From: JAZRUF01 sp045652405 | GTDB taxonomy: Bacteria > Bacillota > Clostridia > Oscillospirales > JAAYXM01 | Length of the DNA stretch: 19,729 nt | Direction of reading: 5' to 3' | NCBI GenBank assembly: GCA_045652405.1 | Contig: JAZRUF010000006.1 | Coordinates: 1 to 19,729 of the forward strand | Shown: positions 1 through 7,052 of the stretch, piece by piece | How the letters are laid out: the number at the start of each line of letters is the position of its first letter | Numbering within the stretch: the first letter of the stretch is position 1 | Program-made: the position numbers and the translations under genes | The notes under the pieces: generated by a model | Database searches by the model: none | The model's input: the letters and a program-made list of their open reading frames with translations, nothing else | What the model was told of the DNA's origin: nothing

Positions 1-15
1 TGTCATGTGATTTTA

Positions 16-44
16 TTGACTATTGAAGATCGGTATTGTATAAT
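16..44 (+). promoter_or_regulatory. Sigma-A promoter for the amidohydrolase pair
   Basis: The -35 element TTGACT (16-21) and a perfect -10 TATAAT (39-44) are separated by 17 bp. Transcription should begin near 51. This rules out the upstream ATG at 36, which lies inside the promoter, as a start for the following gene. Confidence 0.85.
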
Positions 45-95
45 ACACGCGTAAAAAAGGTTTTAGCCTTAAAGATGAAAGAGGAGATGTTAAAA

Positions 96-911
96 ATGTG
101 TATTGAAGAACAAATGAAATTGTTTTTCGATAATCCGGTAATAAGCTGGCATGAGCATGTCTGGCAGAAAGAACCGGGAGTTTTGGATGAGCACCACTGC
201 GATATGTTTGTTGAGGGGGCCAGGAAGCTTGGATTTGATAAAAACTTATGCTCGTTGCCAATCCCGGCTGATCCTAAGTGCCCTCCGGAGGACTTTATAT
301 GTGCAAACAATCTTGTGAAAACTGCGATGGACCGTTACCCAGGATATATTGAAGGCATGGCGTTTGTTAATCCCGGTTACTTTAGAGAGGCGAGTGCTGA
401 GGTTCGTCGCTGTGTAGAGGATTTGGGTATGCGCGGCGTTAAACTTTATCATCATTATTTTATTGACGATCCGGCGGTATTTCCTCTTATTGAAACTTGC
501 ATAGATTTAGATGTGCCGATTTTGATGCATGCGGGTAAGGCTTGTAATTTTAATTACCATATGGAGCAGCCGCGTCTGTCCGGCGGTGTTGAATTTGCCA
601 ATGTCGCAAAGCGTTATCCTGAGGCGACCTTCCTGCAGGGGCATATCGGCGGTGGTGGAGACTGGCAGTGGCACCTCAACGCCCTCGAAGATGTTCCTAA
701 TGTATATCTGGATATCAGCGGCAGTGTATACGATTCTCCGATGATTGAGCATTGCGTAAAGCATCTTGGCGCAGAGAGACTTCTCTTTGCAACCGATGAG
801 TCTCTGTTCTCGTCCGTCGGAAAGTTACTCGGTGCCAATATTACTGAGCAGGAAAAGAAGACTATACTTGAAGGTACCGCGTTTAAGAGATTTTTGAAGG
901 AGGGAAAATAG
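96..911 (+). CDS. Amidohydrolase family protein (metal-dependent, TIM barrel), catalytic-type partner
   Basis: This 271-residue protein belongs to the amidohydrolase-2 type (ACMSD/decarboxylase-like) TIM-barrel hydrolases. The expected metal and catalytic positions are visible: H19-x-H21 on strand 1 (HEHVW), H145 in ILMHAG, H183 in a GHIGGGGDW loop, and D234 in LLFATDE. I chose the ATG at 96 because GAGGAG (81-86) sits 9 nt upstream; the in-frame ATG at 36 is inside the promoter, and those at 75 and 87 lie before or within the ribosome binding site. Only 1 nt separates its stop from the next gene, a paralogue that lacks the metal ligands, so the two are almost certainly co-transcribed and may form a heteromer. 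The substrate cannot be told from sequence. The neighbouring AraC regulator and NagB-like enzyme hint at a sugar-derived compound, which is inference. Confidence 0.88.
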   Translation: MCIEEQMKLFFDNPVISWHEHVWQKEPGVLDEHHCDMFVEGARKLGFDKNLCSLPIPADPKCPPEDFICANNLVKTAMDRYPGYIEGMAFVNPGYFREASAEVRRCVEDLGMRGVKLYHHYFIDDPAVFPLIETCIDLDVPILMHAGKACNFNYHMEQPRLSGGVEFANVAKRYPEATFLQGHIGGGGDWQWHLNALEDVPNVYLDISGSVYDSPMIEHCVKHLGAERLLFATDESLFSSVGKLLGANITEQEKKTILEGTAFKRFLKEGK

Positions 912-912
912 G

Positions 913-1713
913 ATGCTTATAGATACAAATACATATGCAGGGCATTGGCCGTTCCGTATGCTTAAAAACAACTCGGTTCAGGAAGTTTGCGATAATGCTG
1001 AGAAAAACGGAATTACGCATGTTGTCATCGCCTCATTAAATGCAGTTTTTTATAAGGATCCGTTTGACGGTAACCGCGAGCTTATGGAGGAGATCCGTGC
1101 GTGCAAAACCTCTGTGAAAATTCTTCCGCTTGCAATTGTAAACCCCACATATACAGGCTGGGAAAAATATGCGCGCAAAGCAATTGAAGAGGATGGCTTC
1201 TGCGGATTTGAAATTTGCCCGGCATACCACGGCTATACTTTGCTTCCATCCTCTAACGGATATAAGGGGTTTTATTATGCCAAAGAGGTTATGGAGCTTG
1301 CTAAAGAGTATGATGTTCCGGTGCGCATTACCACCTGCTTTGAAAACTGCCGCCAGAGACATTGGATGGATTTACAGTACGATTTAAAGGCTGACGATAT
1401 TTGCACTCTTCTTTCTGAATGTCCGGGTGTATCTGTTATTATTACCGGTGCGCAGCCGCTGGCATTTGGGGAAAAGATGAAAGAATATGTAAAGAAATAT
1501 GACAATGTATTTTTTGAGATTTCTAAGATTGAAGGTTATGCGCGAGACATTATGAAAAAGTCAGCGGAATGTTTTGGTCCTGAGCATTTGTGCTTTGGTA
1601 CACTCTCTCCGTTCCACTATGTTCAGCCGAGCATGCTTAAGCTTAGATATGTGGATGAGTTTAAGGATAAGGGAATAGAGGATAACGTAAAGAAAATATT
1701 TAAAAATATTTAG
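913..1713 (+). CDS. Amidohydrolase-fold protein lacking canonical metal ligands
   Basis: This 266-residue protein has the same fold as its upstream neighbour but belongs to a divergent subgroup that opens with D-x-N-x-Y and GHWPFR (residues 4-15). The first-strand HxH is replaced by DTN. The loop matching the second histidine reads IITGAQP (T178-G179), and the strand-8 aspartate of the usual FGTD motif is L231 (FGTLSPFH). It keeps an RQRHW segment that I recall as conserved in this subgroup. It could be a non-catalytic partner, or an enzyme with a different metal site or none. It starts 1 nt after the upstream stop, and the AGGGAGG-like run at the end of that gene supplies the ribosome binding site. 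A strong terminator follows. The fold assignment is fairly secure; the function is unknown. Confidence 0.82.
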   Translation: MLIDTNTYAGHWPFRMLKNNSVQEVCDNAEKNGITHVVIASLNAVFYKDPFDGNRELMEEIRACKTSVKILPLAIVNPTYTGWEKYARKAIEEDGFCGFEICPAYHGYTLLPSSNGYKGFYYAKEVMELAKEYDVPVRITTCFENCRQRHWMDLQYDLKADDICTLLSECPGVSVIITGAQPLAFGEKMKEYVKKYDNVFFEISKIEGYARDIMKKSAECFGPEHLCFGTLSPFHYVQPSMLKLRYVDEFKDKGIEDNVKKIFKNI

Positions 1714-1727
1714 TTTAGATAGAAAAT

Positions 1728-1760
1728 AAGCGTGTATCAAATGATACACGCTTGTTTTTT
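1728..1760. terminator. Rho-independent terminator, probably two-way
   Basis: An 11-bp perfect stem (1728-1738 with 1743-1753) has an AAAT loop and is followed by six T (1755-1760). It ends the amidohydrolase operon. Its T run touches the stop codon of the convergent AraC gene, so it may also terminate that transcript, although the opposite-strand T run is weaker. Confidence 0.88.
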
Positions 1761-2686
1761 CATTTTGAAGAATTTGCGTTTCGGTATTGCATGGGGGAGA
1801 TGCCTGAATAGTTTTTGAATGTTCGATTGAAATGATTTACGTTTTTAAAACCTGATTCAAAGCATATATCCACAACGCGTTTGCCGGAGTTTTTTAGAAG
1901 CTTCATAGCTTCCTGTATACGGAGTTCGTTTAAGTATTCAACAAAAGTTTTGCTGGTCATGCTCTTGAAAAGATAACTGAAATATGATTGAGAGAGCATA
2001 GCCACACGTGAAACCTTTTCTATTGATATGTCCTCCGCGAAGTTTTCGTTTATGTAAGTTATAGCGTTTGAGATTGCTACACGGTGTCTGTCAAAGAGTT
2101 GGCGCGATTCACTGTCGCGTATATCTTCTTGGAATTGCCGTCCTACATTTACAAGAAGACTGAGAAGCGCAGCTTTTATTGCAAGAAGGAAGCTGCTTTT
2201 GCGCTCGGTATATTCATCCAAGATGGTTGAAAAAAGAGCCTCAGCTTCCGCTTGTGCTTTGCCGGTTAGATTAAGCCTTGGACGAACATCACATTCACTG
2301 ACCAAAAAAGGCTCGATGTATGCAAAATCAAATATTGACTCGATGTTTTCTATTGACGCAGTACTGCCGAAAACGAATTCCGGAGTAAATTCAAGCTCGA
2401 TGACTTCGCAATCGCAGTTGTTTTTAAACTTCAAGCAGTGGGGGACATACGGTGGTATTACAAAGATGTCTCCCTTGACCAAGTCATGAGAAGAGTTGTT
2501 GATTATGTGTGATAGGCTTCCGTGAACTATGTAATTTATTTGAATAGAATCGTGACCGTGCAAAACCGTCGTCATATTCTTTTGTTTGTAACGGCGAATG
2601 TGTATAGGTAAACCGCCGTTGTTATTATCAATCATATGATAGATTGGGACACCGGAATATTCATCGTATTCAAATGGAAGTTTCAT
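1760..2686 (-). CDS. AraC family transcriptional regulator (cupin plus double HTH)
   Basis: This 308-residue one-component regulator has two domains. Residues ~20-130 form a cupin-like sensor (HGHDSIQINYIVHGS followed by GDIFVIPPYVPH), the usual arrangement for binding a small sugar-like effector. Residues ~216-302 form the AraC DNA-binding domain with two helix-turn-helix units, the second ending in the typical GFKNVNHFNRTFKNYSGISPMQYR-type signature. The start is supported by a perfect AGGAGG on the minus strand (2697-2702), 10 nt before the ATG. It lies 41 nt downstream of a decayed isomerase ORF, apparently in the same transcript, and converges on the amidohydrolase pair. Likely targets are the flanking divergent promoters and the amidohydrolase promoter; that is inferred from position only. 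Confidence 0.93.
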   Translation of the reverse strand: MKLPFEYDEYSGVPIYHMIDNNNGGLPIHIRRYKQKNMTTVLHGHDSIQINYIVHGSLSHIINNSSHDLVKGDIFVIPPYVPHCLKFKNNCDCEVIELEFTPEFVFGSTASIENIESIFDFAYIEPFLVSECDVRPRLNLTGKAQAEAEALFSTILDEYTERKSSFLLAIKAALLSLLVNVGRQFQEDIRDSESRQLFDRHRVAISNAITYINENFAEDISIEKVSRVAMLSQSYFSYLFKSMTSKTFVEYLNELRIQEAMKLLKNSGKRVVDICFESGFKNVNHFNRTFKNYSGISPMQYRNANSSK

Positions 2687-2727
2687 ACGCTCTTTGCCTC
2701 CTGTTAAAGTAAAGAGGTGAAGTGTTT

Positions 2728-2868
2728 TTATTCGTTTATAAGAGAATTGAGTGTCGCACTGTCCTGGATGAAGATTTCATCACTGTCATCTTTTACAAAC
2801 TCAAGCAGTGCATAGCGCACACGTGGGGTCTTTTTTCTGAAGGTTACGGAAACTACACCTGATTTCAT
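2728..2868 (-). pseudogene. Internally deleted sugar phosphate isomerase/epimerase remnant (46 codons)
   Basis: The ORF encodes 46 residues. It opens with MKSGVVSVTFRKKTP, which matches from memory the characteristic start of sugar phosphate isomerase/epimerase TIM-barrel proteins (xylose-isomerase-like). It then passes straight into RYALLEFVKDDSDE...FIQDSATLNSLI, which matches the extreme C-terminus of the same family. About 200 or more central residues, including all metal-binding positions, are missing, yet the frame is intact. It has its own promoter (2938-2965) and a weak AAGG ribosome site, and it precedes the AraC gene. I read it as a precise in-frame deletion of an AraC-linked isomerase. 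A real microprotein or an assembly error are the alternatives. The family match rests on pattern memory, not a search. Confidence 0.68.
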
Positions 2869-2913
2869 AATTAGCCTTTACAGCTTCATTTACAGTGTTA
2901 ATTAGAAAATTAA

Positions 2914-2937
2914 ATGATTAATATAATGATTAATATA
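2914..2937. repeat. Tandem 12-bp direct repeat in the divergent promoter region
   Basis: ATGATTAATATA occurs twice head to tail (2914-2925 and 2926-2937), immediately downstream of the minus-strand -10 element. AraC-type regulators often bind direct repeats, so it could be an operator. It is also AT-rich and could simply be low-complexity sequence. The spacing of 12 bp is shorter than the usual ~21 bp of AraC half-sites. Confidence 0.5.
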
Positions 2938-2965
2938 ATAATAACATATTGCCGGAATTTGTCAA
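2938..2965 (-). promoter_or_regulatory. Promoter for the isomerase remnant and AraC gene
   Basis: On the minus strand a perfect -35 TTGACA (2960-2965) is followed after 16 bp by -10 TATTAT (2938-2943). This is the only clear promoter upstream of the remnant and the AraC gene. Its -35 lies 29 bp from the -35 of the divergent plus-strand promoter. Confidence 0.72.
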
Positions 2966-2994
2966 TGCGAAAGAAGAAAATATGCGTTGGGTAG

Positions 2995-3023
2995 TTGACA
3001 AAAAAAGCACTATGAGATAGAAT
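2995..3023 (+). promoter_or_regulatory. Promoter for the NagB-like gene
   Basis: TTGACA (2995-3000), a 17-bp spacer and TAGAAT (3018-3023) give a near-consensus sigma-A promoter. It predicts a leader of about 120 nt before the start codon at 3150. That leader is AT-rich and holds only a small hairpin (3111-3125). I recognise no riboswitch in it. Confidence 0.78.
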
Positions 3024-3149
3024 ATTTTAGGAATAAGTGAATGCGTCTAAATTTAAATATGATATGCAAAGAATTTGCTGTGTTCCTATGTTAAAATTTT
3101 TAATGTATAAAAAGCGTAAAGCTTTATAATATTAAGGAGTTGAGTTTAA

Positions 3150-3923
3150 ATGTCTTTAGTAAAGGAAATGAAGGTTGACAAGCTCGGCGTAAAAATCTAT
3201 TCTGACAGAGCTTCCATGGGTGCTGCTGCGGCTGCTGATTGTGCTGCTGTCATTAAAGATTTGCTGAGCAAGAAGGATGAAATCAATATGATTTTTGCGG
3301 CTGCTCCGTCTCAGAACGAGTTTCTGGCGGCTCTCGCTGCTGACAAAAGCGTAGATTTCACCCGCATTAATGCGTTCCATATGGACGAGTACATTGGTCT
3401 TGATGCAGCTGCTCCGCAGGGCTTCGGCAACTTCCTGCGTGACCGCCTGTTCGGCGTTGTTCCCTTTAAGTCAGTTAACTACTTAAACGGCAATGCAGCA
3501 GACCCGGAAGAAGAAGCAGCACGTTACTCCAAGCTTTTGGCTGATAACCCGACTGACATCGTTTGCATGGGTATTGGTGAGAACGGTCATATCGCATTCA
3601 ACGATCCCCCAGTTGCTGATTTTAACGATCCCAAGCTCGTTAAGATTGTTGAGTTAGAGCAGGTTTGCCGCAACCAGCAGGTTAATGACGGCTGCTTTGA
3701 GACTTTGGATCAGGTTCCGACTCATGCACTGTCTCTTACTGTTCCGTCACTGGTTAAGCCCGCATATGTATTCTGCATTGTACCGGCTCCGACCAAAGCT
3801 CAGGCGGTTTACAATACTCTCAATAACACCGAAATCAGCGAGAAGTGCCCGGCAACTATCCTACGTACACATGACAACGCAACTCTGTACATCGAGCCCG
3901 ATAGTGCAGCACTGCTCAAGTAA
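3150..3923 (+). CDS. NagB-like glucosamine-6-phosphate deaminase/isomerase family protein
   Basis: This 257-residue protein belongs to the sugar-phosphate isomerase/deaminase family that includes NagB (ring opening and deamination of glucosamine-6-phosphate to fructose-6-phosphate and ammonia). The FHMDEYIGL motif gives D79. GIGENGHIAFNDP gives N145, H147 and D152, which align with E. coli NagB D141, H143 and E148. The N-terminal phosphate loop, normally a G-rich SGGTP-like motif, is instead AAAPSQNEF. It is therefore a subgroup member whose substrate may differ from GlcN6P. AAGGAG (3134-3139) lies 10 nt upstream of the ATG. It is transcribed alone, divergently from the AraC unit, and ends at a two-way terminator. 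Family membership is secure; the exact reaction is not. Confidence 0.85.
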   Translation: MSLVKEMKVDKLGVKIYSDRASMGAAAAADCAAVIKDLLSKKDEINMIFAAAPSQNEFLAALAADKSVDFTRINAFHMDEYIGLDAAAPQGFGNFLRDRLFGVVPFKSVNYLNGNAADPEEEAARYSKLLADNPTDIVCMGIGENGHIAFNDPPVADFNDPKLVKIVELEQVCRNQQVNDGCFETLDQVPTHALSLTVPSLVKPAYVFCIVPAPTKAQAVYNTLNNTEISEKCPATILRTHDNATLYIEPDSAALLK

Positions 3924-3939
3924 TAATTTTGTTCTTCAT

Positions 3940-3977
3940 AAAAAGAGTAAGCAGTTTTTCTTCTGCTTACTCTTTTT
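3940..3977. terminator. Two-way Rho-independent terminator
   Basis: A 15-bp perfect stem (3940-3954 with 3963-3977) has an 8-nt loop. The stem ends in five A on the left and five T on the right, so each strand has a U run. It serves both the NagB-like gene and the convergent lipoprotein gene, whose stop codon is at 3978. Confidence 0.9.
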
Positions 3978-4514
3978 CTATTGTATTACCTTTAATATTG
4001 CCTCTTCGATATATTTGGGATCACTATAGGTTATATATATAATATAATTTCCGATTGCTTTTATGATATTATTTTCAATTTTAGTCGTTTGATTTGGCAA
4101 GTAGGAGTCGGCCATGCTCATCTGAAAATCACGCAGTCTTAAAGCTAATCCTTCAGCGGCTGACTGTTTGCCGTCTTTTACCTTTGCAATTGCAATTAAA
4201 TCTGAATTATCCGCGCTTTTGTGTATAACCGCGACTCCGTCATCGAAAATTGTGAGGTCGTATTCATCGGGGATGTTTAGCGTGGAAACATCGCTTAGAA
4301 AAATTGAACGGTAGTTTGGGAGAATTTCATCTTCAAAATCTGTGTTTTCTGCACCTTCGGTAATAAGGCGTGCTTTAATCGCTCCCTTTATTGCACTTTC
4401 TAAAGTTGTCATTTCTATTTCGTTCTTGGGCATGTTTTCGCTTTTGTTGTCTTTGCATCCGCATAGTGAGAAAATAAAAAGGATTAAGATGGAAATTGAT
4501 ATAAATTTTTTCAT
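3978..4514 (-). CDS. DUF4358-type lipoprotein
   Basis: This 178-residue protein is predicted to be secreted and lipid-anchored. It begins MKKF, followed by a hydrophobic signal helix (residues 4-17) and a lipobox LCGC, with C20 as the lipidation site. The mature part contains an ADNSDLIAIAKVKD-like strand and a C-terminal half with LRLRDFQ, DSYLPNQTTKIENN and IGNYIIYI, a pattern I associate with DUF4358 proteins of Clostridia. The ATG at 4514 is preferred over the in-frame ATG at 4553 because AAGGAAGG lies just upstream of it and the signal peptide then starts correctly. Its function is unknown. It stands alone on the minus strand, and no convincing promoter was found. Confidence 0.8.
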   Translation of the reverse strand: MKKFISISILILFIFSLCGCKDNKSENMPKNEIEMTTLESAIKGAIKARLITEGAENTDFEDEILPNYRSIFLSDVSTLNIPDEYDLTIFDDGVAVIHKSADNSDLIAIAKVKDGKQSAAEGLALRLRDFQMSMADSYLPNQTTKIENNIIKAIGNYIIYITYSDPKYIEEAILKVIQ

Positions 4515-4632
4515 AAAGAACCTTCCTTCTTTGGTGTTTAATTTATTATGCACATGTAAACGCTATCGAATACGGCATAGAATATGCTTTCTAATTAAAA
4601 TAAAAAATTTAATAAAAAAAGAAAAAATAGTA

Positions 4633-4661
4633 TTGACAAGCATATATTACCGATGTACAAT
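4633..4661 (+). promoter_or_regulatory. Promoter of nrdDG
   Basis: TTGACA (4633-4638), a 17-bp spacer and TACAAT (4656-4661) form a near-perfect sigma-A promoter. Transcription should start near 4668. An NrdR-like box overlaps the -10 element. The upstream in-frame ATG at 4653 lies inside this promoter and is not a usable start. Confidence 0.86.
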
Positions 4662-4672
4662 ATATATACTTC
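4657..4672. promoter_or_regulatory. NrdR-like box 1 (overlaps -10)
   Basis: The 16-mer ACAATATATATACTTC agrees at about 12 of 16 positions with the recalled NrdR consensus ACACWATATATWGTGT. It covers the -10 element and starts 30 bp before box 2, about three helical turns, as expected for paired NrdR sites. Alone it would be weak, because the region is very AT-rich. Confidence 0.5.
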
Positions 4673-4686
4673 TAACTTAATAAAAA

Positions 4687-4702
4687 CAACTATATATTGT
4701 GT
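4687..4702. promoter_or_regulatory. NrdR-like box 2
   Basis: CAACTATATATTGTGT agrees at 14 of 16 positions with the NrdR consensus as I recall it. It lies in the leader between the predicted transcription start and the nrdD ribosome binding site. Together with box 1 it suggests repression of nrdDG by NrdR when dATP/ATP signals nucleotide sufficiency. Confidence 0.72.
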
Positions 4703-4727
4703 ATTAAAGAAAAATGGAGGGTTTGAT

Positions 4728-7052
4728 ATGATTACTTCTATCCAAAAGCGTGACGGACGCACCGCTGTGTTTAATATTGGGAAAATAAGCGCGGCAATTG
4801 AAAAGGCATTCGAGGCTACCCATGTTCGTTGTGAGGAGGGGGTTGCTCTTTCTCTGGCTCAGGACGTAGAAAAAAAGGTTGAGGAAAAGGTAGGGGAGAA
4901 TACTCCTACCGTTGAGCAAATTCAGGACTGTGTTGAGCAGGTACTCTTAGACCATGGCTACATTCGCACAGCCAAGGCTTATATTCTCTATCGCGCAGAG
5001 CGTACGCGTTGCCGCGAGATGAATACCCGCCTTATGCGCACGTATGATGACATCACGTTTAAAGATGCTAAAGACAGCAACGTAAAGCGTGAGAATGCAA
5101 ACATCGACGGTGATACCGCGATGGGAATGATGCTCAAATACGGTTCTGAGGGTGCAAAGCAGTTCTATGAAATGTTTGTTATTGACCCGCGTTTTGCAAA
5201 AGCACACCGCGAGGGCGATATACATATCCATGACATGGATTTCTACGCACTTACTACCACTTGCTGCCAGATTGACCTTATAAAGCTGTTTAAGGACGGT
5301 TTTTCCACAGGTCACGGCGTATTGCGCGAGCCTAATGACATTGCAAGTTATTCCGCTCTTGCATGTATCGCGATCCAGTCAAACCAGAATGACCAGCACG
5401 GCGGTCAGTCTATCGTAAACTTCGATTACGGTCTGGCAGAAGGTGTAAAGAAGACTTTTGCAAAGCGTTATAAGATACAGGTTGCTGAAGCTATCGAGCT
5501 CCTTGCAGGCAAGCAACTCGAAGACGAAGTCAAGGAGATTTACAATAAGCTTATTGCAGCAGGCAAAGTACTTCGCATCGCTGATTATAAGGATTATCAG
5601 AAGGCTGAAAAGAAAGAACTTGCAGCACTGGGTCTTGAAAGTGATGTAATTGATCAGGTGCAGAAGTTCGCTATTGAAAGAGCCTATAAGGAAACTGACA
5701 GTGCAACTTATCAGGCAATGGAGGCTTTTATCCACAACCTCAACACCATGCACTCACGTGCAGGCGCGCAGACTCCGTTTAGTTCAATTAACTACGGTAT
5801 GGATACCTCTGAAGAGGGTAGAATGGTCGTGCGCAATGTCCTTCTTGCAACCGAGCGCGGACTTGGTAACGGTGAAACCCCGATATTCCCGATTCAGATA
5901 TTCCGCGTAAAGAAGGGCATCAACTACGAGAAGAACGATCCTAACTACGATTTGTTCCAGCTCTCATGCCAGGTAAGCGCAAAGAGACTGTTCCCGAACT
6001 TCTCATTCCAGGATGCACCGTTTAACGCTCAGTACTATAAGGGTACTCCGGAGACCGAGATTGCATACATGGGATGCCGTACCCGCGTAATAGGAAATAC
6101 CTATGACCCGGACAAGGCGGTATCAAACGGTCGCGGAAACTTGAGCTTTACATCCATAAACCTTCCGCGTATTGCAATTCTTGCAAATAAGAACATTTCA
6201 TGGTTCTTCGATGAGCTTGACAGAAAGATAGACTTAGTCGTAGAGCAGCTTGACGAGCGCTTTGAAATTCAGGCGAGAAAGACTATGCGCAACTTCCCAT
6301 TCCTCATAGGTGCAGGCGTGTGGATCGACAGTGAAAACCTCGACCCGGATGAGGAGATCCGCGAAGTATTAAAGCACGGTACTCTGTCAGTCGGCTTTAT
6401 CGGTCTTGCAGAAGCTCTTAAGGCGCTCACCGGCAAGCATCACGGTGAGAGCCAGACCGCGCAGAACCTCGGTATGGATATTATTGCGCATATGCGTGCA
6501 CGTCTTGATGAAATCAGCCAAAAGAGAAAAATGAACTATACTCTGCTTGCAACTCCTGCAGAAGGACTTTCAGGACGTTTTGTAAGAATGGACCGTGAGC
6601 GCTTTGGCAGTATTGAGGGTGTAACCGACCGTGAATATTATACCAACAGCTTCCATGTTCCGGTTTACTTCCCGATAGGTGCAATGCAGAAGATAAAGCT
6701 TGAGGCACCGTATCATGCATATACAAACGCAGGACATATCACTTACGTTGAATTTGATGGCTCACCGGTAAATAATCCGGAGGCGTTTGAGAAAATTATC
6801 CGTTGCATGTACGAAAACGGCATAGGCTATGGTTCTATAAACCACCCGCTTGACCGTGACCCGGTCTGCGGATACCGCGGCGTAATAGGCGATGAGTGCC
6901 CGGCTTGCGGACGCACCGAGGAGGACGGAATTAATTTCCACCGAATCCGCAGAATTACCGGATATCTGGTAGGTACTCTCGATCGCTTTAACAATGCAAA
7001 GCGTGCGGAGGTAAAAGACCGCGTAAAGCATATCGGAGGAGATAATAAATGA
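4728..7052 (+). CDS. nrdD: Anaerobic ribonucleoside-triphosphate reductase (class III)
   Basis: This 774-residue glycyl-radical enzyme reduces ribonucleoside triphosphates to deoxy forms without oxygen. Residues ~3-90 form an ATP-cone allosteric domain (ITSIQKRDGR...). The catalytic barrel follows, with DIHIHDMDFYALTTTCC; C179 or C180 is the likely thiyl-radical cysteine. Near the C-terminus are cysteines in PVCGY and CPAC (zinc region) and the radical loop RRITGYLVG, with G745 at 29 residues from the end, as expected. The start is the ATG at 4728, preceded by GGAGGG; the longer in-frame ORF would begin inside the promoter. It overlaps nrdG by 4 bp (ATGA). Two NrdR-like boxes suggest control by NrdR. 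Its presence indicates anaerobic growth. Confidence 0.97.
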   Translation: MITSIQKRDGRTAVFNIGKISAAIEKAFEATHVRCEEGVALSLAQDVEKKVEEKVGENTPTVEQIQDCVEQVLLDHGYIRTAKAYILYRAERTRCREMNTRLMRTYDDITFKDAKDSNVKRENANIDGDTAMGMMLKYGSEGAKQFYEMFVIDPRFAKAHREGDIHIHDMDFYALTTTCCQIDLIKLFKDGFSTGHGVLREPNDIASYSALACIAIQSNQNDQHGGQSIVNFDYGLAEGVKKTFAKRYKIQVAEAIELLAGKQLEDEVKEIYNKLIAAGKVLRIADYKDYQKAEKKELAALGLESDVIDQVQKFAIERAYKETDSATYQAMEAFIHNLNTMHSRAGAQTPFSSINYGMDTSEEGRMVVRNVLLATERGLGNGETPIFPIQIFRVKKGINYEKNDPNYDLFQLSCQVSAKRLFPNFSFQDAPFNAQYYKGTPETEIAYMGCRTRVIGNTYDPDKAVSNGRGNLSFTSINLPRIAILANKNISWFFDELDRKIDLVVEQLDERFEIQARKTMRNFPFLIGAGVWIDSENLDPDEEIREVLKHGTLSVGFIGLAEALKALTGKHHGESQTAQNLGMDIIAHMRARLDEISQKRKMNYTLLATPAEGLSGRFVRMDRERFGSIEGVTDREYYTNSFHVPVYFPIGAMQKIKLEAPYHAYTNAGHITYVEFDGSPVNNPEAFEKIIRCMYENGIGYGSINHPLDRDPVCGYRGVIGDECPACGRTEEDGINFHRIRRITGYLVGTLDRFNNAKRAEVKDRVKHIGGDNK

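Noticed and set aside
36..95. 20-residue N-terminal extension of the first amidohydrolase
   Set aside because: The upstream ATG lies inside the -10 region of the promoter, before the predicted transcription start. The ATG at 96 has a good ribosome binding site.
3024..3149. Leader of the NagB-like gene considered as a riboswitch or glmS-like element
   Set aside because: It is AT-rich with only a 5-bp hairpin (3111-3125), and no known riboswitch core was recognised.
3685..4029. 114-codon plus-strand frame overlapping the end of the NagB-like gene
   Set aside because: It is a frame shadow: it crosses the two-way terminator and shows no protein-like signature.
4653..4727. 25-residue N-terminal extension of NrdD
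   Set aside because: It would start within the promoter and NrdR box. The ATG at 4728 has GGAGGG upstream and gives the normal ATP-cone start.
4947..5753. Long antisense open frames inside nrdD
   Set aside because: Their composition follows from the codon use of nrdD on the other strand, and they have no ribosome sites or recognisable motifs.
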